A DNA stretch of 64,000 nt from Methylocapsa sp. S129 (lineage in GTDB: Bacteria; Pseudomonadota; Alphaproteobacteria; Rhizobiales; Beijerinckiaceae). The stretch spans positions 62,001 through 126,000 of the forward strand of contig NZ_LMUI01000016.1 in assembly GCF_009765995.1 (NCBI RefSeq), in the 5' to 3' direction. Under the pieces are notes generated by a model. That model was given only the letters and a program-made list of their open reading frames with translations, was not told where the DNA came from and did not search any database. Positions 52,487-61,376 of this stretch are shown here, piece by piece (position 1 is the stretch's first letter; each line of letters starts with the position of its first letter). The translations under genes were made by a program, and so were the position numbers.

Positions 52487-53002
52487 ATGGCTGCCAACGA
52501 CGGATCATCGACGAGGCGCTCGGAGAACTCGCTCGGGCAAATGGACGATCCGAGAGTCAGGCGCTGGCGGAACCTCGAGCGCAGAACCCATGTCTGCAAC
52601 GTCTTCAGATGCGGCCTCTCCAATCGACGCGACGCCGAGACCCGCTGGCGAGTAGAGCCATGCAACTGGTGCTCTGACTCAGTCGGTTGGCGCCTAACTT
52701 TGATTTCGTCGAGGACATCGAGGGCGTGGCGCTCCGATTCTTCCCTCAGCGCAATTAGCTAGGCGGCCCCAATTTCGGCGCGGCCGGCGTAGACCCAGAT
52801 TGAGTTCTCGGAATCAGACGGGGTCAGTTGGAAGCCGATAGGGGGCAAACCCCCGTGCCAATTCACAGTACATAACCGAAATCAGCGCAAGCCCGGCCTT
52901 CGTCAATCCGACGACGCCGGCCTTTGGTCCACGTGGGTGTCCCTCTCGATAGTGCGTTCGCTTGACCGACCGATCGTTTTAGAGCCAAACCCTGCCGCTA
53001 CG
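52487..53002. other. Non-coding stretch with no recognisable gene
   Basis: This 516-base gap between the deaminase and the convergent LysR gene holds only short open frames without family similarity. One minus-strand frame (about 52758 to 52890) stays open and reads as ordinary protein-like sequence but ends without a start and was not identified. I see no clear terminator or repeat. Confidence 0.5.
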
Positions 53003-53935
53003 TCACGTCACTGACTTCTGAGCTGCGGCGTCGCAATTCTTTGCAACGTCCGAAAATCTCGTGCGCAGATATTCCAGCACCGGATCGCCATCGTTACTTT
53101 GATGCCACTGGATCACCTCTCGTATAGATGGGATCAGAATCGGAAGCTCAAGCACTCTTAGCGGGAACTGACGCGCGAAGATGGAGGCCTGCCGACGATG
53201 AAGCGTCGCGATCCGCTTTGTGCCCACAATGAAATAGGGAAGTAGCGCGTGGCTGCGAACCGTGACCGCTGTCGCCTTCCGAAGACCGCTCTGTTCCAAG
53301 AACCATTCGTCGTGTGTCAGCCCGCTTTCGCGCTGAAAACGAACCGACACTTGGGGAAGAGACAGATACTCGTCTACGGTCAGCCTATCGGCCAGGGCCT
53401 CGTTGCTGGCGCAAGCCAGGGCGACATAATCGTCCTCGAAGAAAAGTGCGCTTGGATGTTGTTTAGAGACGTAGATGTCGAGCGTAATCAATAGATCCAC
53501 CGAATAGTCTTCAATCACCTTCGATGGATTGTTGCTTACAGGGACTATATCAAACGAGATGCCTGGAGCTTCAGTCGAAATTTCGGCGAGGCAGCGGCCG
53601 AGCATGGCAAGCGCGACATAGTCAGACGCCATAACCCTGACGTTTCTGAGTGCTTTGCGCGGATCGATCGTCCGAAGGTTGATTAGGTCGCTGTCCACGT
53701 GCGCCAAAACGGCGCGCAACCTCGGCAGTATTTCTTCGGCGAAGGGCGATCGGTGCAACTCTCGCCCTGCCTGGACGAGCAGAGCATCGTCGAGCTGTTC
53801 GCGAAGCCGCGCCAGCGCGCTGCTGGTCGCCGACTGGCTCAGGTTCAAGCGCGCCGCTGCACGCGTGACGTTGCGCTCGGTCAGCAGGACTTCGAGCGCG
53901 GCGAGCAGATTCAGGTCGATACCTTTGTAGCGCAA
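53003..53935 (-). CDS. LysR-family regulator, NodD-like
   Basis: A 310-residue LysR-type regulator whose N-terminus (RYKGIDLNLLAALEVLLTERN) closely resembles NodD and related regulators of aromatic-compound uptake. The recognition helix is VTRAAARLNLSQSATSSALARL in part. TTG 53935 is chosen because GGGAGGAGGG lies five bases upstream and the NodD start aligns there; an upstream ATG at 53992 is a less likely alternative. It diverges from the ring-cleavage operon and probably controls it in response to an aromatic effector. Confidence 0.88.
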   Translation of the reverse strand: MRYKGIDLNLLAALEVLLTERNVTRAAARLNLSQSATSSALARLREQLDDALLVQAGRELHRSPFAEEILPRLRAVLAHVDSDLINLRTIDPRKALRNVRVMASDYVALAMLGRCLAEISTEAPGISFDIVPVSNNPSKVIEDYSVDLLITLDIYVSKQHPSALFFEDDYVALACASNEALADRLTVDEYLSLPQVSVRFQRESGLTHDEWFLEQSGLRKATAVTVRSHALLPYFIVGTKRIATLHRRQASIFARQFPLRVLELPILIPSIREVIQWHQSNDGDPVLEYLRTRFSDVAKNCDAAAQKSVT

Positions 53936-53960
53936 CAGACCCTCCTCCCGAGGCGAATAT

Positions 53961-54009
53961 ATCCATGAAATCGATACCAACAAGCGAAACAATGCGTTTC
54001 CATCGATTT
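53961..54009. promoter_or_regulatory. Nested inverted repeats with nod-box-like core (LysR operator candidate)
   Basis: AAATCGAT (53968-53975) pairs with ATCGATTT (54002-54009), enclosing GAAAC (53986-53990) and GTTTC (53996-54000). ATC-N9-GAT at 53961-53975 matches the spacing of a NodD-binding core. It lies in the divergent gap, so it could serve both the LysR gene and the importer operon. ATC-N9-GAT alone is common by chance. Confidence 0.45.
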
Positions 54010-54133
54010 GCAGCCCTCGCTAACGTGGCAATTGCAAGCCTCGGCGTCGCCAGCCTCTCGGTCGACGACGCCGGTAGCGCGCCCGGAGAGAACCGGGCCC
54101 GGCCGCGAAGATTTGTCGAACGGAGGAAACCTC

Positions 54134-55228
54134 ATGGCCGATGCAAAACGAACGCTCATTATGGCGTCGCTGATAGGAATCTTCGCAACGGTCGCACCTG
54201 CAGCCCGGGCTCAGGGTCAGGCGGACGTCGAAACGGCGAAAGCCTTCGTGGAAAGCTATACCGGGCATCCCTCACCCTTTCCGATAACGGAATCGCTAGT
54301 GAAGAAACCGACTGGCAAGAAGATTGCCGTCATCGACTGCGGATCGCCCATCTGCGGAATATTCGCGGATATCGCCGAAGCTCCGGCTAAGGAGCTTGGC
54401 ATGATTGCCGTACGTATCAAATCAGGGACGACCGCCGACGGCGTCGCGACGGCGTTCGACACAGTTCTCGATGGCCATTTCGACGGCGTCTTTGTTCCGG
54501 CTTTGGCTCCTTCCCTCTGGGACCGATATCTCGACAAGCTGAATGCAGCGCACATACCTGTCGTCGCGTCGGGGATCATCGGCCTTGACCAAGCCAAGGT
54601 TCCAGTCGCGATCGCGGCGGAGCCCTCCGCTTTGGTCAGCGCCACCGTCATGGCCGATTGGGCCGTGGCCCGCGACGGCGCGAAACTGAACACGGTTTTC
54701 TATACGACCCCTGAAATCTCGTTCACTGCGGTGCTCGCGACCAACTTCGTGAAGGAAGTCAAGGCCCGCTGCCCGACGTGCGAAGCGCGGGTCGTCGAAA
54801 TTCCGGTCGCCACGTTCGGCAATAAGGCGCCGTCAATCGTTGTCGACGATTTGTTGGCTCATCCGAAGACGACCTCTGCGGTGTTCGCCGTCGGGGAGCA
54901 AGCCATCGGCCTCGCTTCAGCGCTCAAAACGGCGGACATCAGGCTTCCGATATTCTTGAATTCCCCAGATCCCTCGACACTCGCCCAAATTCAGGACGGC
55001 ACTTACGAAGCGGGTTTTGGCTCCGATCTGGCGCTCATGAGCTGGATGGCGGTGGATTCGCTGGCTCGGCTAACAACGGGACAGGTTCCGTCGGAAGGCG
55101 CGCGGAAGGACGAACTCGTCGTTCAGGTCTTGCACGCCACAGATCTCAAGGGCGATTTGAGCCGTGGCTGGAACGGGTATCCCGACTTCCCCCAGAGGTT
55201 CAAGGCTCTTTGGGCCAACGCCAAGTAG
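54134..55228 (+). CDS. Periplasmic substrate-binding protein (RbsB-like)
   Basis: A 364-residue type I binding protein with a Sec signal peptide (RTLIMASLIGIFATVAPAARA, cleavage near AQGQ). Pieces include GKKIAVIDCGSPICG and VVASGIIGLDQAK. GGAGGAAA lies five bases before ATG 54134. It heads the importer of the ring-cleavage operon; the ligand may be an aromatic or a sugar-linked aromatic, not established. Confidence 0.88.
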   Translation: MADAKRTLIMASLIGIFATVAPAARAQGQADVETAKAFVESYTGHPSPFPITESLVKKPTGKKIAVIDCGSPICGIFADIAEAPAKELGMIAVRIKSGTTADGVATAFDTVLDGHFDGVFVPALAPSLWDRYLDKLNAAHIPVVASGIIGLDQAKVPVAIAAEPSALVSATVMADWAVARDGAKLNTVFYTTPEISFTAVLATNFVKEVKARCPTCEARVVEIPVATFGNKAPSIVVDDLLAHPKTTSAVFAVGEQAIGLASALKTADIRLPIFLNSPDPSTLAQIQDGTYEAGFGSDLALMSWMAVDSLARLTTGQVPSEGARKDELVVQVLHATDLKGDLSRGWNGYPDFPQRFKALWANAK

Positions 55229-55281
55229 CGGACAAGGGTCTGAGCGCGCGCTGCTCCGCAACATTGAAGGCGCCACGAGAG

Positions 55282-56802
55282 ATGCAAGACATCCTGCTAG
55301 ACGTCCGCCGCGTATCGAAGAGCTTTGGCGGAAACAAGGTCCTCGACAACGTGTCGTTTTCCGTCGGCCGCGGCGAGATAGTCGCCTTGCTCGGTCACAA
55401 CGGATCGGGAAAATCGACGCTCGTCAAAATCCTCGCCGGGGCCTATTCGCTTGACGCCGGGGAAATCAAACATGGGGCGGTCGGAGACGTCGAACTCCAT
55501 TTCATTCATCAAACGCTCGGCCTGGTTGCCAGTCTCACGGTCGCCGAAAATCTCGATCTGGGCCTCTCGCACCCCTGGTGTGGCCTGATGCCGGTCCGAC
55601 GGGCCCAAGAGCGGCGACGGATACAGGCGATGCTGACGAAATTCGGCGTGACGTTCAGCCCAGACGCAATTGTCGCCGGACTGACCGCGGCCGATCGCAC
55701 GATCGTCGCCATCGTTCGCGCACTCGCAGGCTGGAAGCACGGCAATCACGTGCTCGTACTCGATGAGCCCACGGCTACGCTGCATGGCGAAGAGATCGAC
55801 AGGCTTAAAGGCGCCGTCAGGACCGTGGCCGCGCAGGGGGCGGGCGTAATCTACATCACGCATCGCCTGGGAGAGGCGGAGGAACTCGCCGATCGCGCCA
55901 TCGTGCTGAAAAACGGCGTGAAGATTCTCGAGGAGGCGCGAGGCGCCTTCACGCACGACTCGCTGGTTCGCGCCATAGCTGGCGCAAATGCGCAGACGCG
56001 CTCGCGACGCGCGTCTCCGCCCAGGCGATCGGCGCTTCTGGAAGTCAGGGGCCTAGCCGGCGCCTCGCTCCGGAGCGCGACTTTCCACGCGCGTGAGGGC
56101 GAGATTCTCGGGGTGAGCGGGCTTGTTGGCTCCGGCATGGAGCGCCTCAACGGGGCGGTGTTCGGCGCGTTCCCCACGTCGGGGGGCGTCGTGCTCGTCG
56201 GCGGCGCGCCTATCGCGCTCGGCTCGCCGCGAAGCGCCATCAGAGCGGGCGTCGCCTATGTGCCGGCCGATCGGCGAGCCCGGGCGAGCATCGGACACTT
56301 CAGCGCACGCGAGAATTTGACGCTGGCGCGCATGCGGGACATCCGCCGTCCCTGGGGGGCTATCGACCGCGCCCTTGAGCGTCAGGAGGCTCTCGCCTGG
56401 ATGGACCGGCTCCGCGTGACCCCGGGCGGCCAGATCGAACAGGCCTTCGATTTGTTCAGCGGCGGAAACCAGCAGAAGATTGTGCTCGCCAAATGGCTCC
56501 GCATGCAGCCGCGCGTGTTCCTGATTGACGAGCCGACGCAGGGCGTCGATGCCGGCGCCCAGACAGAGATCTATGAGTTGCTGGTCAAGGCCGCCAGGGC
56601 CGGCGCGGCCGTCGTCGTCGCGTCGAGCGACACAAAGGAACTGGCCCACATCTGCGACCGCGCGCTGGTCATGCGCGACGGCGCTGTCAGCGCTGAGCTT
56701 TCGGGCGCGGACATCAGCGAATCCGCGCTCATCTCCGCCATCATCGACGACTTCTCCGACGCTCGCGCGGACTGTCGCGTCAAGCCCTTGCGATACGTCT
56801 AG
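55282..56802 (+). CDS. Ribose-type ABC importer ATPase (RbsA-like)
   Basis: A 506-residue double ATPase. The first cassette has Walker A GHNGSGKST, Walker B LVLDEPTAT and ITHRLGEAEE, but a degenerate signature (GLTAADRTIVAIV). The second has SGGNQQKIVLAKWL and Walker B FLIDEPTQGVD. Degeneration of the first signature is common in this subfamily. ATG 55282 has GAGAG upstream. It powers the importer at 54134-57846. Confidence 0.9.
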   Translation: MQDILLDVRRVSKSFGGNKVLDNVSFSVGRGEIVALLGHNGSGKSTLVKILAGAYSLDAGEIKHGAVGDVELHFIHQTLGLVASLTVAENLDLGLSHPWCGLMPVRRAQERRRIQAMLTKFGVTFSPDAIVAGLTAADRTIVAIVRALAGWKHGNHVLVLDEPTATLHGEEIDRLKGAVRTVAAQGAGVIYITHRLGEAEELADRAIVLKNGVKILEEARGAFTHDSLVRAIAGANAQTRSRRASPPRRSALLEVRGLAGASLRSATFHAREGEILGVSGLVGSGMERLNGAVFGAFPTSGGVVLVGGAPIALGSPRSAIRAGVAYVPADRRARASIGHFSARENLTLARMRDIRRPWGAIDRALERQEALAWMDRLRVTPGGQIEQAFDLFSGGNQQKIVLAKWLRMQPRVFLIDEPTQGVDAGAQTEIYELLVKAARAGAAVVVASSDTKELAHICDRALVMRDGAVSAELSGADISESALISAIIDDFSDARADCRVKPLRYV

Positions 56803-56805
56803 GCT

Positions 56806-57846
56806 ATGAACATGGCTTTGAATGTCTTGAGATATCTCAGTTTTCGCAACGCCAGCGCGCTATGGGTCATGGTCGCGATCGTCCTGTACTTTTCTTACTC
56901 CATTCCAGAGACGTTTCTCGCCGCGCGCACGTGGAAGTCCCTGCTGGACGCGCAGGCGATTGTCGCGATTACCGCGATCGCGCTGGTGGTTCCGCTTTCG
57001 GCCGGAGTCTTCAATTTGGCGATCGGCGCGCAGGTCGGCGTCGCCTCGATCATGATCGGCTGGCTGCTGGTCCCGGCCGGTTTACCGATCCTTGTCTCCG
57101 TTCTCGTCACGCTCGTCGCCAGCGCCGCGATCGGTTTTCTCATATCCGTCCTGATTGTCGGATTTCGGATCGATTCTTTCATCGCCACCCTCGGCGCGAG
57201 TTCACTCCTGCTGGCCTTCGTGACGTTCATTTCCGGCGGACGACAGATCCTGAAGATGCCGCGCGCCCTCGTCGACTTCGGAACGGACAGGATCTTCGGG
57301 CTGACATATCCCTTCCTCGTGATGCTCGCGATAGCGATCGCCGTCTGGTACGTCCTAGAGCGCACCCCGCTAGGGCGGCGGATCTATGCGACCGGTGGAA
57401 GTCTCGAGGCCGCGCGACTGTCGGGAATCCATGTCGTCGCGATCGTCGTCGGTGCGATGACGGCGAGCGGACTGCTAACCGGAATCGCAGGCGCCCTGAT
57501 GACGGCGCGCCTCGGCAACGCGGATCCGACTATCGGGCCCGCCTTCATGTTGCCGGCCTTTACAGCCGCATTCCTAGGGTCGACACAATTCCACCACGGC
57601 CGGTTCAACGTTCCCGGCACGGTACTGTCGGTTTACGTGCTGGCGGCCGGGGTCAAGGGGCTTCAACTGTCTGGCGTGCCGACGTGGGTTACCGACGGTT
57701 TCGACGGGGCCGCGCTTCTCATCGCTGTCGGCCTCGCGTCTGCGGCGCGCAGCGGCTCAGCCAAATCCTTGTGGCGGCGATTTCTTCGCCCTCGGCGGAC
57801 GACTTTACAGATCGAGGCCGAACGTCCGCGGCCAGTGGGAACCTGA
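56806..57846 (+). CDS. Ribose-type ABC importer permease (RbsC-like)
   Basis: A 346-residue inner-membrane permease with about ten segments and the RbsC-type region VPLSAGVFNLAIGAQVGVAS. It starts three bases after the ATPase stop. Its pairing with aromatic-degradation enzymes is unusual for this transporter class. Confidence 0.88.
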   Translation: MNMALNVLRYLSFRNASALWVMVAIVLYFSYSIPETFLAARTWKSLLDAQAIVAITAIALVVPLSAGVFNLAIGAQVGVASIMIGWLLVPAGLPILVSVLVTLVASAAIGFLISVLIVGFRIDSFIATLGASSLLLAFVTFISGGRQILKMPRALVDFGTDRIFGLTYPFLVMLAIAIAVWYVLERTPLGRRIYATGGSLEAARLSGIHVVAIVVGAMTASGLLTGIAGALMTARLGNADPTIGPAFMLPAFTAAFLGSTQFHHGRFNVPGTVLSVYVLAAGVKGLQLSGVPTWVTDGFDGAALLIAVGLASAARSGSAKSLWRRFLRPRRTTLQIEAERPRPVGT

Positions 57847-57943
57847 CGGTGGCATCGCACCCCGCTCGCTGTGCCCACGCCGCCATAAAGGGACGCGAAG
57901 AGAAGCGTTTCCGGCTGGAGTCCGGAATTGAGGAGATCCATGC

Positions 57944-58945
57944 ATGCGCGTAATCGCTCTGGAAGAGCACTTTCTGTTCGAAGATCTGGTGGAGAGAATT
58001 CCTGTATCGGCCCGCGTCGCCCGCGGCTTTTCGCCCGGACGCGGTCCCGGTCCGAACCAGCAGCTCGGAGACCTAGACTCTGGCCGCATCGAGGACATGG
58101 ACCGGGCCGGAATCAGCATGCAGATCCTGTCCTGTTACGGTCCGGGACCGGACCTCCTGGAAGGCGGCGAGGCTGTGGCGCTTGCACGCGCCATCAACGA
58201 CAGGCTCGCTTCGGCGATCGCAAAACGCCCTGATCGCTTCGGCGGCTTCGCGCATCTGCCGCTCCGAAATGGGGAGGACGCCGCACAAGAGCTCCGCCGC
58301 GCGGTTGGCGAACTCGGATTCTGCGGCGCGATCGTCAACGGCACGACGCAAGATCTGTTCCTCGACGACCGTCGCTTTGCGCCCGTTCTCGCCATGGCGG
58401 AAGAGCTCGACGCACCGATCTATCTCCATCCGCACTTGCCGCCTGAGACTGTGCGCAGGGCCTATTTCGAGGGACTTCCGGGAGCAACCGGAACACAGCT
58501 TTCCGGACCTGGATGGGGTTGGCACTCGGAGACGGCCCTTCACATTCTGCGGATGGTCCTGTCGGGAACTTTCGACCGACATCCGAAGCTGAAGATGATT
58601 GTCGGGCACATGGGAGAAGGGCTGCCCGCCATGCTGATGCGCTGCGATCAGGTCTTCGGCGGCAAGCCCGCGCATCTTTCGCGTTTGATCAGCCGCACGG
58701 TGCTTGATCATGTGTCGATCACCACGAGCGGCCTCTTCACGCTGCCGCCGTTTGAGATCGCGCTCGCCGTCTTTGGCGTCGATCGCGTGATGTTCTCAGT
58801 CGATTACCCCTATGCGTCCAACCAAATCGGACGACAGTTTCTCGAGAGTCTGAAGCTGCCTCAGGGCGATTTGGAGAAGATTTGCCATGGCAATGCTGAA
58901 CGCCTGCTAGGCCTGGGCAAGGCCGGCGCTTCGAAGCAAAGCTGA
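57944..58945 (+). CDS. Amidohydrolase 2 family protein (gamma-resorcylate decarboxylase/ACMSD-like)
   Basis: A 333-residue TIM-barrel amidohydrolase-2 protein. The N-terminal ALEEHFLFEDL carries the ExH metal pair, and further ligands are in IYLHPHLPP and the aspartate in SVDYPYASN. Pieces GLPAMLMRCDQ and IVGHMGEG fit non-oxidative decarboxylases of hydroxybenzoates. A GAGGAG ribosome site precedes ATG 57944. It would remove a carboxyl from a hydroxylated aromatic acid before ring hydroxylation, or act late in the pathway. Confidence 0.85.
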   Translation: MRVIALEEHFLFEDLVERIPVSARVARGFSPGRGPGPNQQLGDLDSGRIEDMDRAGISMQILSCYGPGPDLLEGGEAVALARAINDRLASAIAKRPDRFGGFAHLPLRNGEDAAQELRRAVGELGFCGAIVNGTTQDLFLDDRRFAPVLAMAEELDAPIYLHPHLPPETVRRAYFEGLPGATGTQLSGPGWGWHSETALHILRMVLSGTFDRHPKLKMIVGHMGEGLPAMLMRCDQVFGGKPAHLSRLISRTVLDHVSITTSGLFTLPPFEIALAVFGVDRVMFSVDYPYASNQIGRQFLESLKLPQGDLEKICHGNAERLLGLGKAGASKQS

Positions 58946-59001
58946 AGTTTCCCTCCTTGCGACAAGGACCGTCGCGCCATCACCTCTCGAGCGTTGTGAT
59001 C

Positions 59002-59979
59002 ATGACTGATACTTTTTTTCGTCTCGGCCTGTTTTCTCATAACGCAAGCGCAAAGCTTTGCCTCGTGCTCGGCGATGAAGATATTTTCGAATTGAGAAAC
59101 GCCTCGACATTCGCCGACCAGCCGGCGCTCGCGGCGGCGAACCGCCTCGACGATCTGCTCGTCGACTGGGAGCGGAATTTTGATCGGCTTCGCGAGCTTG
59201 CCGAAGCGATCACCCGGGAAGGCGCGGCGAATTTCCGCCCGCTTCGGCTCGAGGACGTCCTGCCGCTCGCGCCCGTGACGCGACCTCAGCGTCTCCTCTA
59301 CGCGGCGGCGAATTATGCGGACCATGTCGCGGGGATGACAAAGACTTTTGCGAGTGGTCTGCCGGCGCCCGGCGCCCCCAAGGCTCAACTGCGCCCCTAT
59401 CTCTTCGCGAAGGCCTGCGCCATGACCGGCGCCTTCGACGACATCGTGCTGCCGCCGGGCATGGAGCGTATCGATTGGGAGGCCGAGTTGGCGGTCGTGA
59501 TCGGCCGCAGAGGCAAGCGCATCCCGCCCGAAAAGGTCGGCGATCATATCGCGGGCTACATGACGACGAACGACGTGTCGTGCCGCGACCTTACCTGGAG
59601 GGAAGACCGTCCAGCCATCCGGTCCGATTGGCTGAGCGGGAAGAGCTTCGACAGTTTCGCGCCTATGGGCCCTTACTTCACGCCCAAGGCCTTCGTCCCT
59701 GCGCACGACAACCTCTCGATCCGCCTGTGGGTCAACGGGACGCTCAAGCAGGACGGAATCTCGCGCGACATGATCTTCGGGATCGAAGATCAGATCGCCT
59801 ATGCCGCGACCATGATGACTCTCGAGCCGGGCGATATCTTTTCGACGGGAACGCCCGCCGGCACCGGTCAGGAACGGCTTGAATTTCTCAAGGCGGGGGA
59901 TCTGGTCGAGACGGAGGTCGAGCTTTGCGGCCGCCAGCGCAATCGGGTCGTGGCAGGAGATCCGCAATACAGCGCGTGA
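59002..59979 (+). CDS. Fumarylacetoacetate hydrolase (FAH) family protein
   Basis: A 325-residue FAH-fold hydrolase, of the group that includes fumarylpyruvate and acylpyruvate hydrolases. Metal ligands are the two glutamates in DWEAELAVVIG and the aspartate near TTNDVSCRDLT. KSFDSFAPMGP and STGTPAGTG are conserved. It cleaves a carbon-carbon bond in a ring-opening product. ATG 59002 starts the usual N-terminal domain. It follows the decarboxylase-like gene. Confidence 0.9.
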   Translation: MTDTFFRLGLFSHNASAKLCLVLGDEDIFELRNASTFADQPALAAANRLDDLLVDWERNFDRLRELAEAITREGAANFRPLRLEDVLPLAPVTRPQRLLYAAANYADHVAGMTKTFASGLPAPGAPKAQLRPYLFAKACAMTGAFDDIVLPPGMERIDWEAELAVVIGRRGKRIPPEKVGDHIAGYMTTNDVSCRDLTWREDRPAIRSDWLSGKSFDSFAPMGPYFTPKAFVPAHDNLSIRLWVNGTLKQDGISRDMIFGIEDQIAYAATMMTLEPGDIFSTGTPAGTGQERLEFLKAGDLVETEVELCGRQRNRVVAGDPQYSA

Positions 59980-60069
59980 AACAGGCGCGCCCCGTATGGC
60001 CGCCGTCCAGAAGATGGGCCGCGCGTCCCAAACCGCCTGAAACCAGATCATAGCAAGGAAGGACATGCC

Positions 60070-61023
60070 ATGAATATTATCGGACCAGACGCCGTCGCCT
60101 TCGGGGTCGACGATGTCTCCGCCTGCAAGGAATATCTGACGTCCTATGGCCTCGACCCTGTCGACGTCGATGAAACGGGCGGTTTCTTCGCGGCGCTGGA
60201 CGGAACCGGCGTACTTGTGCGCCATCGCAACGATCCCCGGCTCCCCGAGCCGCTCGAGACGGCGAATATGTTGAGACAGATCGTGTACGGCGTCGCCGAC
60301 CAGGGGACGGTCAACGCGATCGCGGACGAGCTCGCCAAAGACAGGCAGGTCCAGCGGCTTCAGGACGGCTCGGTCGAAGCGAGAGACGATACGGGCTTTG
60401 CGCTCAAGTTTCAGGTGACGAAGCGGCGTCAACTGGATCTGCCGGGAGAAATGGTCAACGCACCGGGATCGCCTCCTCACCGCGCGGTCAATAAGATCGG
60501 CGTTTGGGAGGACATGCCGGCGAAGCCGAGAACATTTTCGCATATCGTCTGCTTCGTACCCGAGATTCCGGCCGCGGAGAACTTCTATGTCGATCGTCTC
60601 GGCTTCAAGGTCACGGACCGGTTCGAAGTCGGTCCGTTTCTGCGTCCTGCGGGCACGCGCGATCATCACACGCTCTTCTTCATCCGGACGCCGGCATACA
60701 TGAAGGGCTGCGAACATCTGGCCTTCCACATGGGCGGCCCGACGGAACTGATGCTCGCGGGGACCCGTTTCATCAGGGCAGGCTACCAATCGGCCTGGGG
60801 CCCAGGGCGCCACAAGTTCGGTTCTAACTGGTTCTGGTATTTCAACAGCCCGCTCGGCTGCCATTTCGAATATGACGCCGACATGGACCAGCACGACGAC
60901 GAGTGGGCGCCGCGCGAGACGCTGATCAGTCCCGAGGCGGCGCAGGCGTTCCTCTTGGAATACAGCGAACGCAGGCTGCCGGGCGCCGAGCGTCGCAAGA
61001 CCCAGGAAGGCGGCGGCCATTGA
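60070..61023 (+). CDS. Extradiol ring-cleavage dioxygenase (VOC family)
   Basis: A 317-residue two-module vicinal-oxygen-chelate protein, similar to type I extradiol dioxygenases. The iron ligands fit as the histidine in FSHIVCFVP, the histidine in CEHLAFHMGG and the glutamate in HFEYDADMD. Length and the second-domain motifs suit a single-subunit catechol- or hydroxyquinol-type enzyme. It cleaves a dihydroxylated ring at the bond next to a hydroxyl. It overlaps the Rieske gene (TTGA). Confidence 0.88.
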   Translation: MNIIGPDAVAFGVDDVSACKEYLTSYGLDPVDVDETGGFFAALDGTGVLVRHRNDPRLPEPLETANMLRQIVYGVADQGTVNAIADELAKDRQVQRLQDGSVEARDDTGFALKFQVTKRRQLDLPGEMVNAPGSPPHRAVNKIGVWEDMPAKPRTFSHIVCFVPEIPAAENFYVDRLGFKVTDRFEVGPFLRPAGTRDHHTLFFIRTPAYMKGCEHLAFHMGGPTELMLAGTRFIRAGYQSAWGPGRHKFGSNWFWYFNSPLGCHFEYDADMDQHDDEWAPRETLISPEAAQAFLLEYSERRLPGAERRKTQEGGGH

Positions 61024-61358
61024 GGAAGCAGGTTCTCTGCCGGCTCGATGACCTTGATGAAAACGAGGCGCGCGCATTCGGACCGTTCGATGGTTCGCGC
61101 AAGAAGGCGTTCGTGGTGCGCAAGAACGGCCGCCTCTTTGCCTGGTGGGATTCCTGCCCGCACTACGACGGCGCCCCGATGGCGTGGCGCACCAACGCCT
61201 ATCTCAACGCCGCGCGCAATCGCATCGTCTGCGCGTCGCACGGCGCGGAATTTGAGATCGAGACAGGACGTTGCCTGCTTGGCGCCGCGCTCGGTCGCTC
61301 TCTGACTGCGGCGCCGATCGAAGCGACGCCAGGCGGCGATGTGATCTTCAAGACATAA
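61020..61358 (+). CDS. Rieske [2Fe-2S] protein, ferredoxin-like
   Basis: A 112-residue small Rieske protein with the cluster ligands in CPH and CASH; the spacing between the two pairs is 22 residues, longer than the 15-17 of ring-hydroxylating dioxygenases but seen in the small ferredoxin-like group. TTG 61020 overlaps the upstream stop as TTGA. It likely hands electrons to, or regulates, the neighbouring FAD monooxygenase or another oxygenase. Confidence 0.85.
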   Translation: MRKQVLCRLDDLDENEARAFGPFDGSRKKAFVVRKNGRLFAWWDSCPHYDGAPMAWRTNAYLNAARNRIVCASHGAEFEIETGRCLLGAALGRSLTAAPIEATPGGDVIFKT

Positions 61359-61376
61359 ACAATAGGGGAAGAAACA

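Noticed and set aside
52758-52890. Minus-strand open fragment reading as protein-like sequence
   Set aside because: It has no start codon or recognisable family and is too short to call as a gene or pseudogene.
58861-61077. Long minus-strand open frame of 738 codons over the FAH and VOC genes
   Set aside because: It lies antisense to two genes with clear catalytic motifs, has no family motif of its own and reflects GC-rich codon bias.
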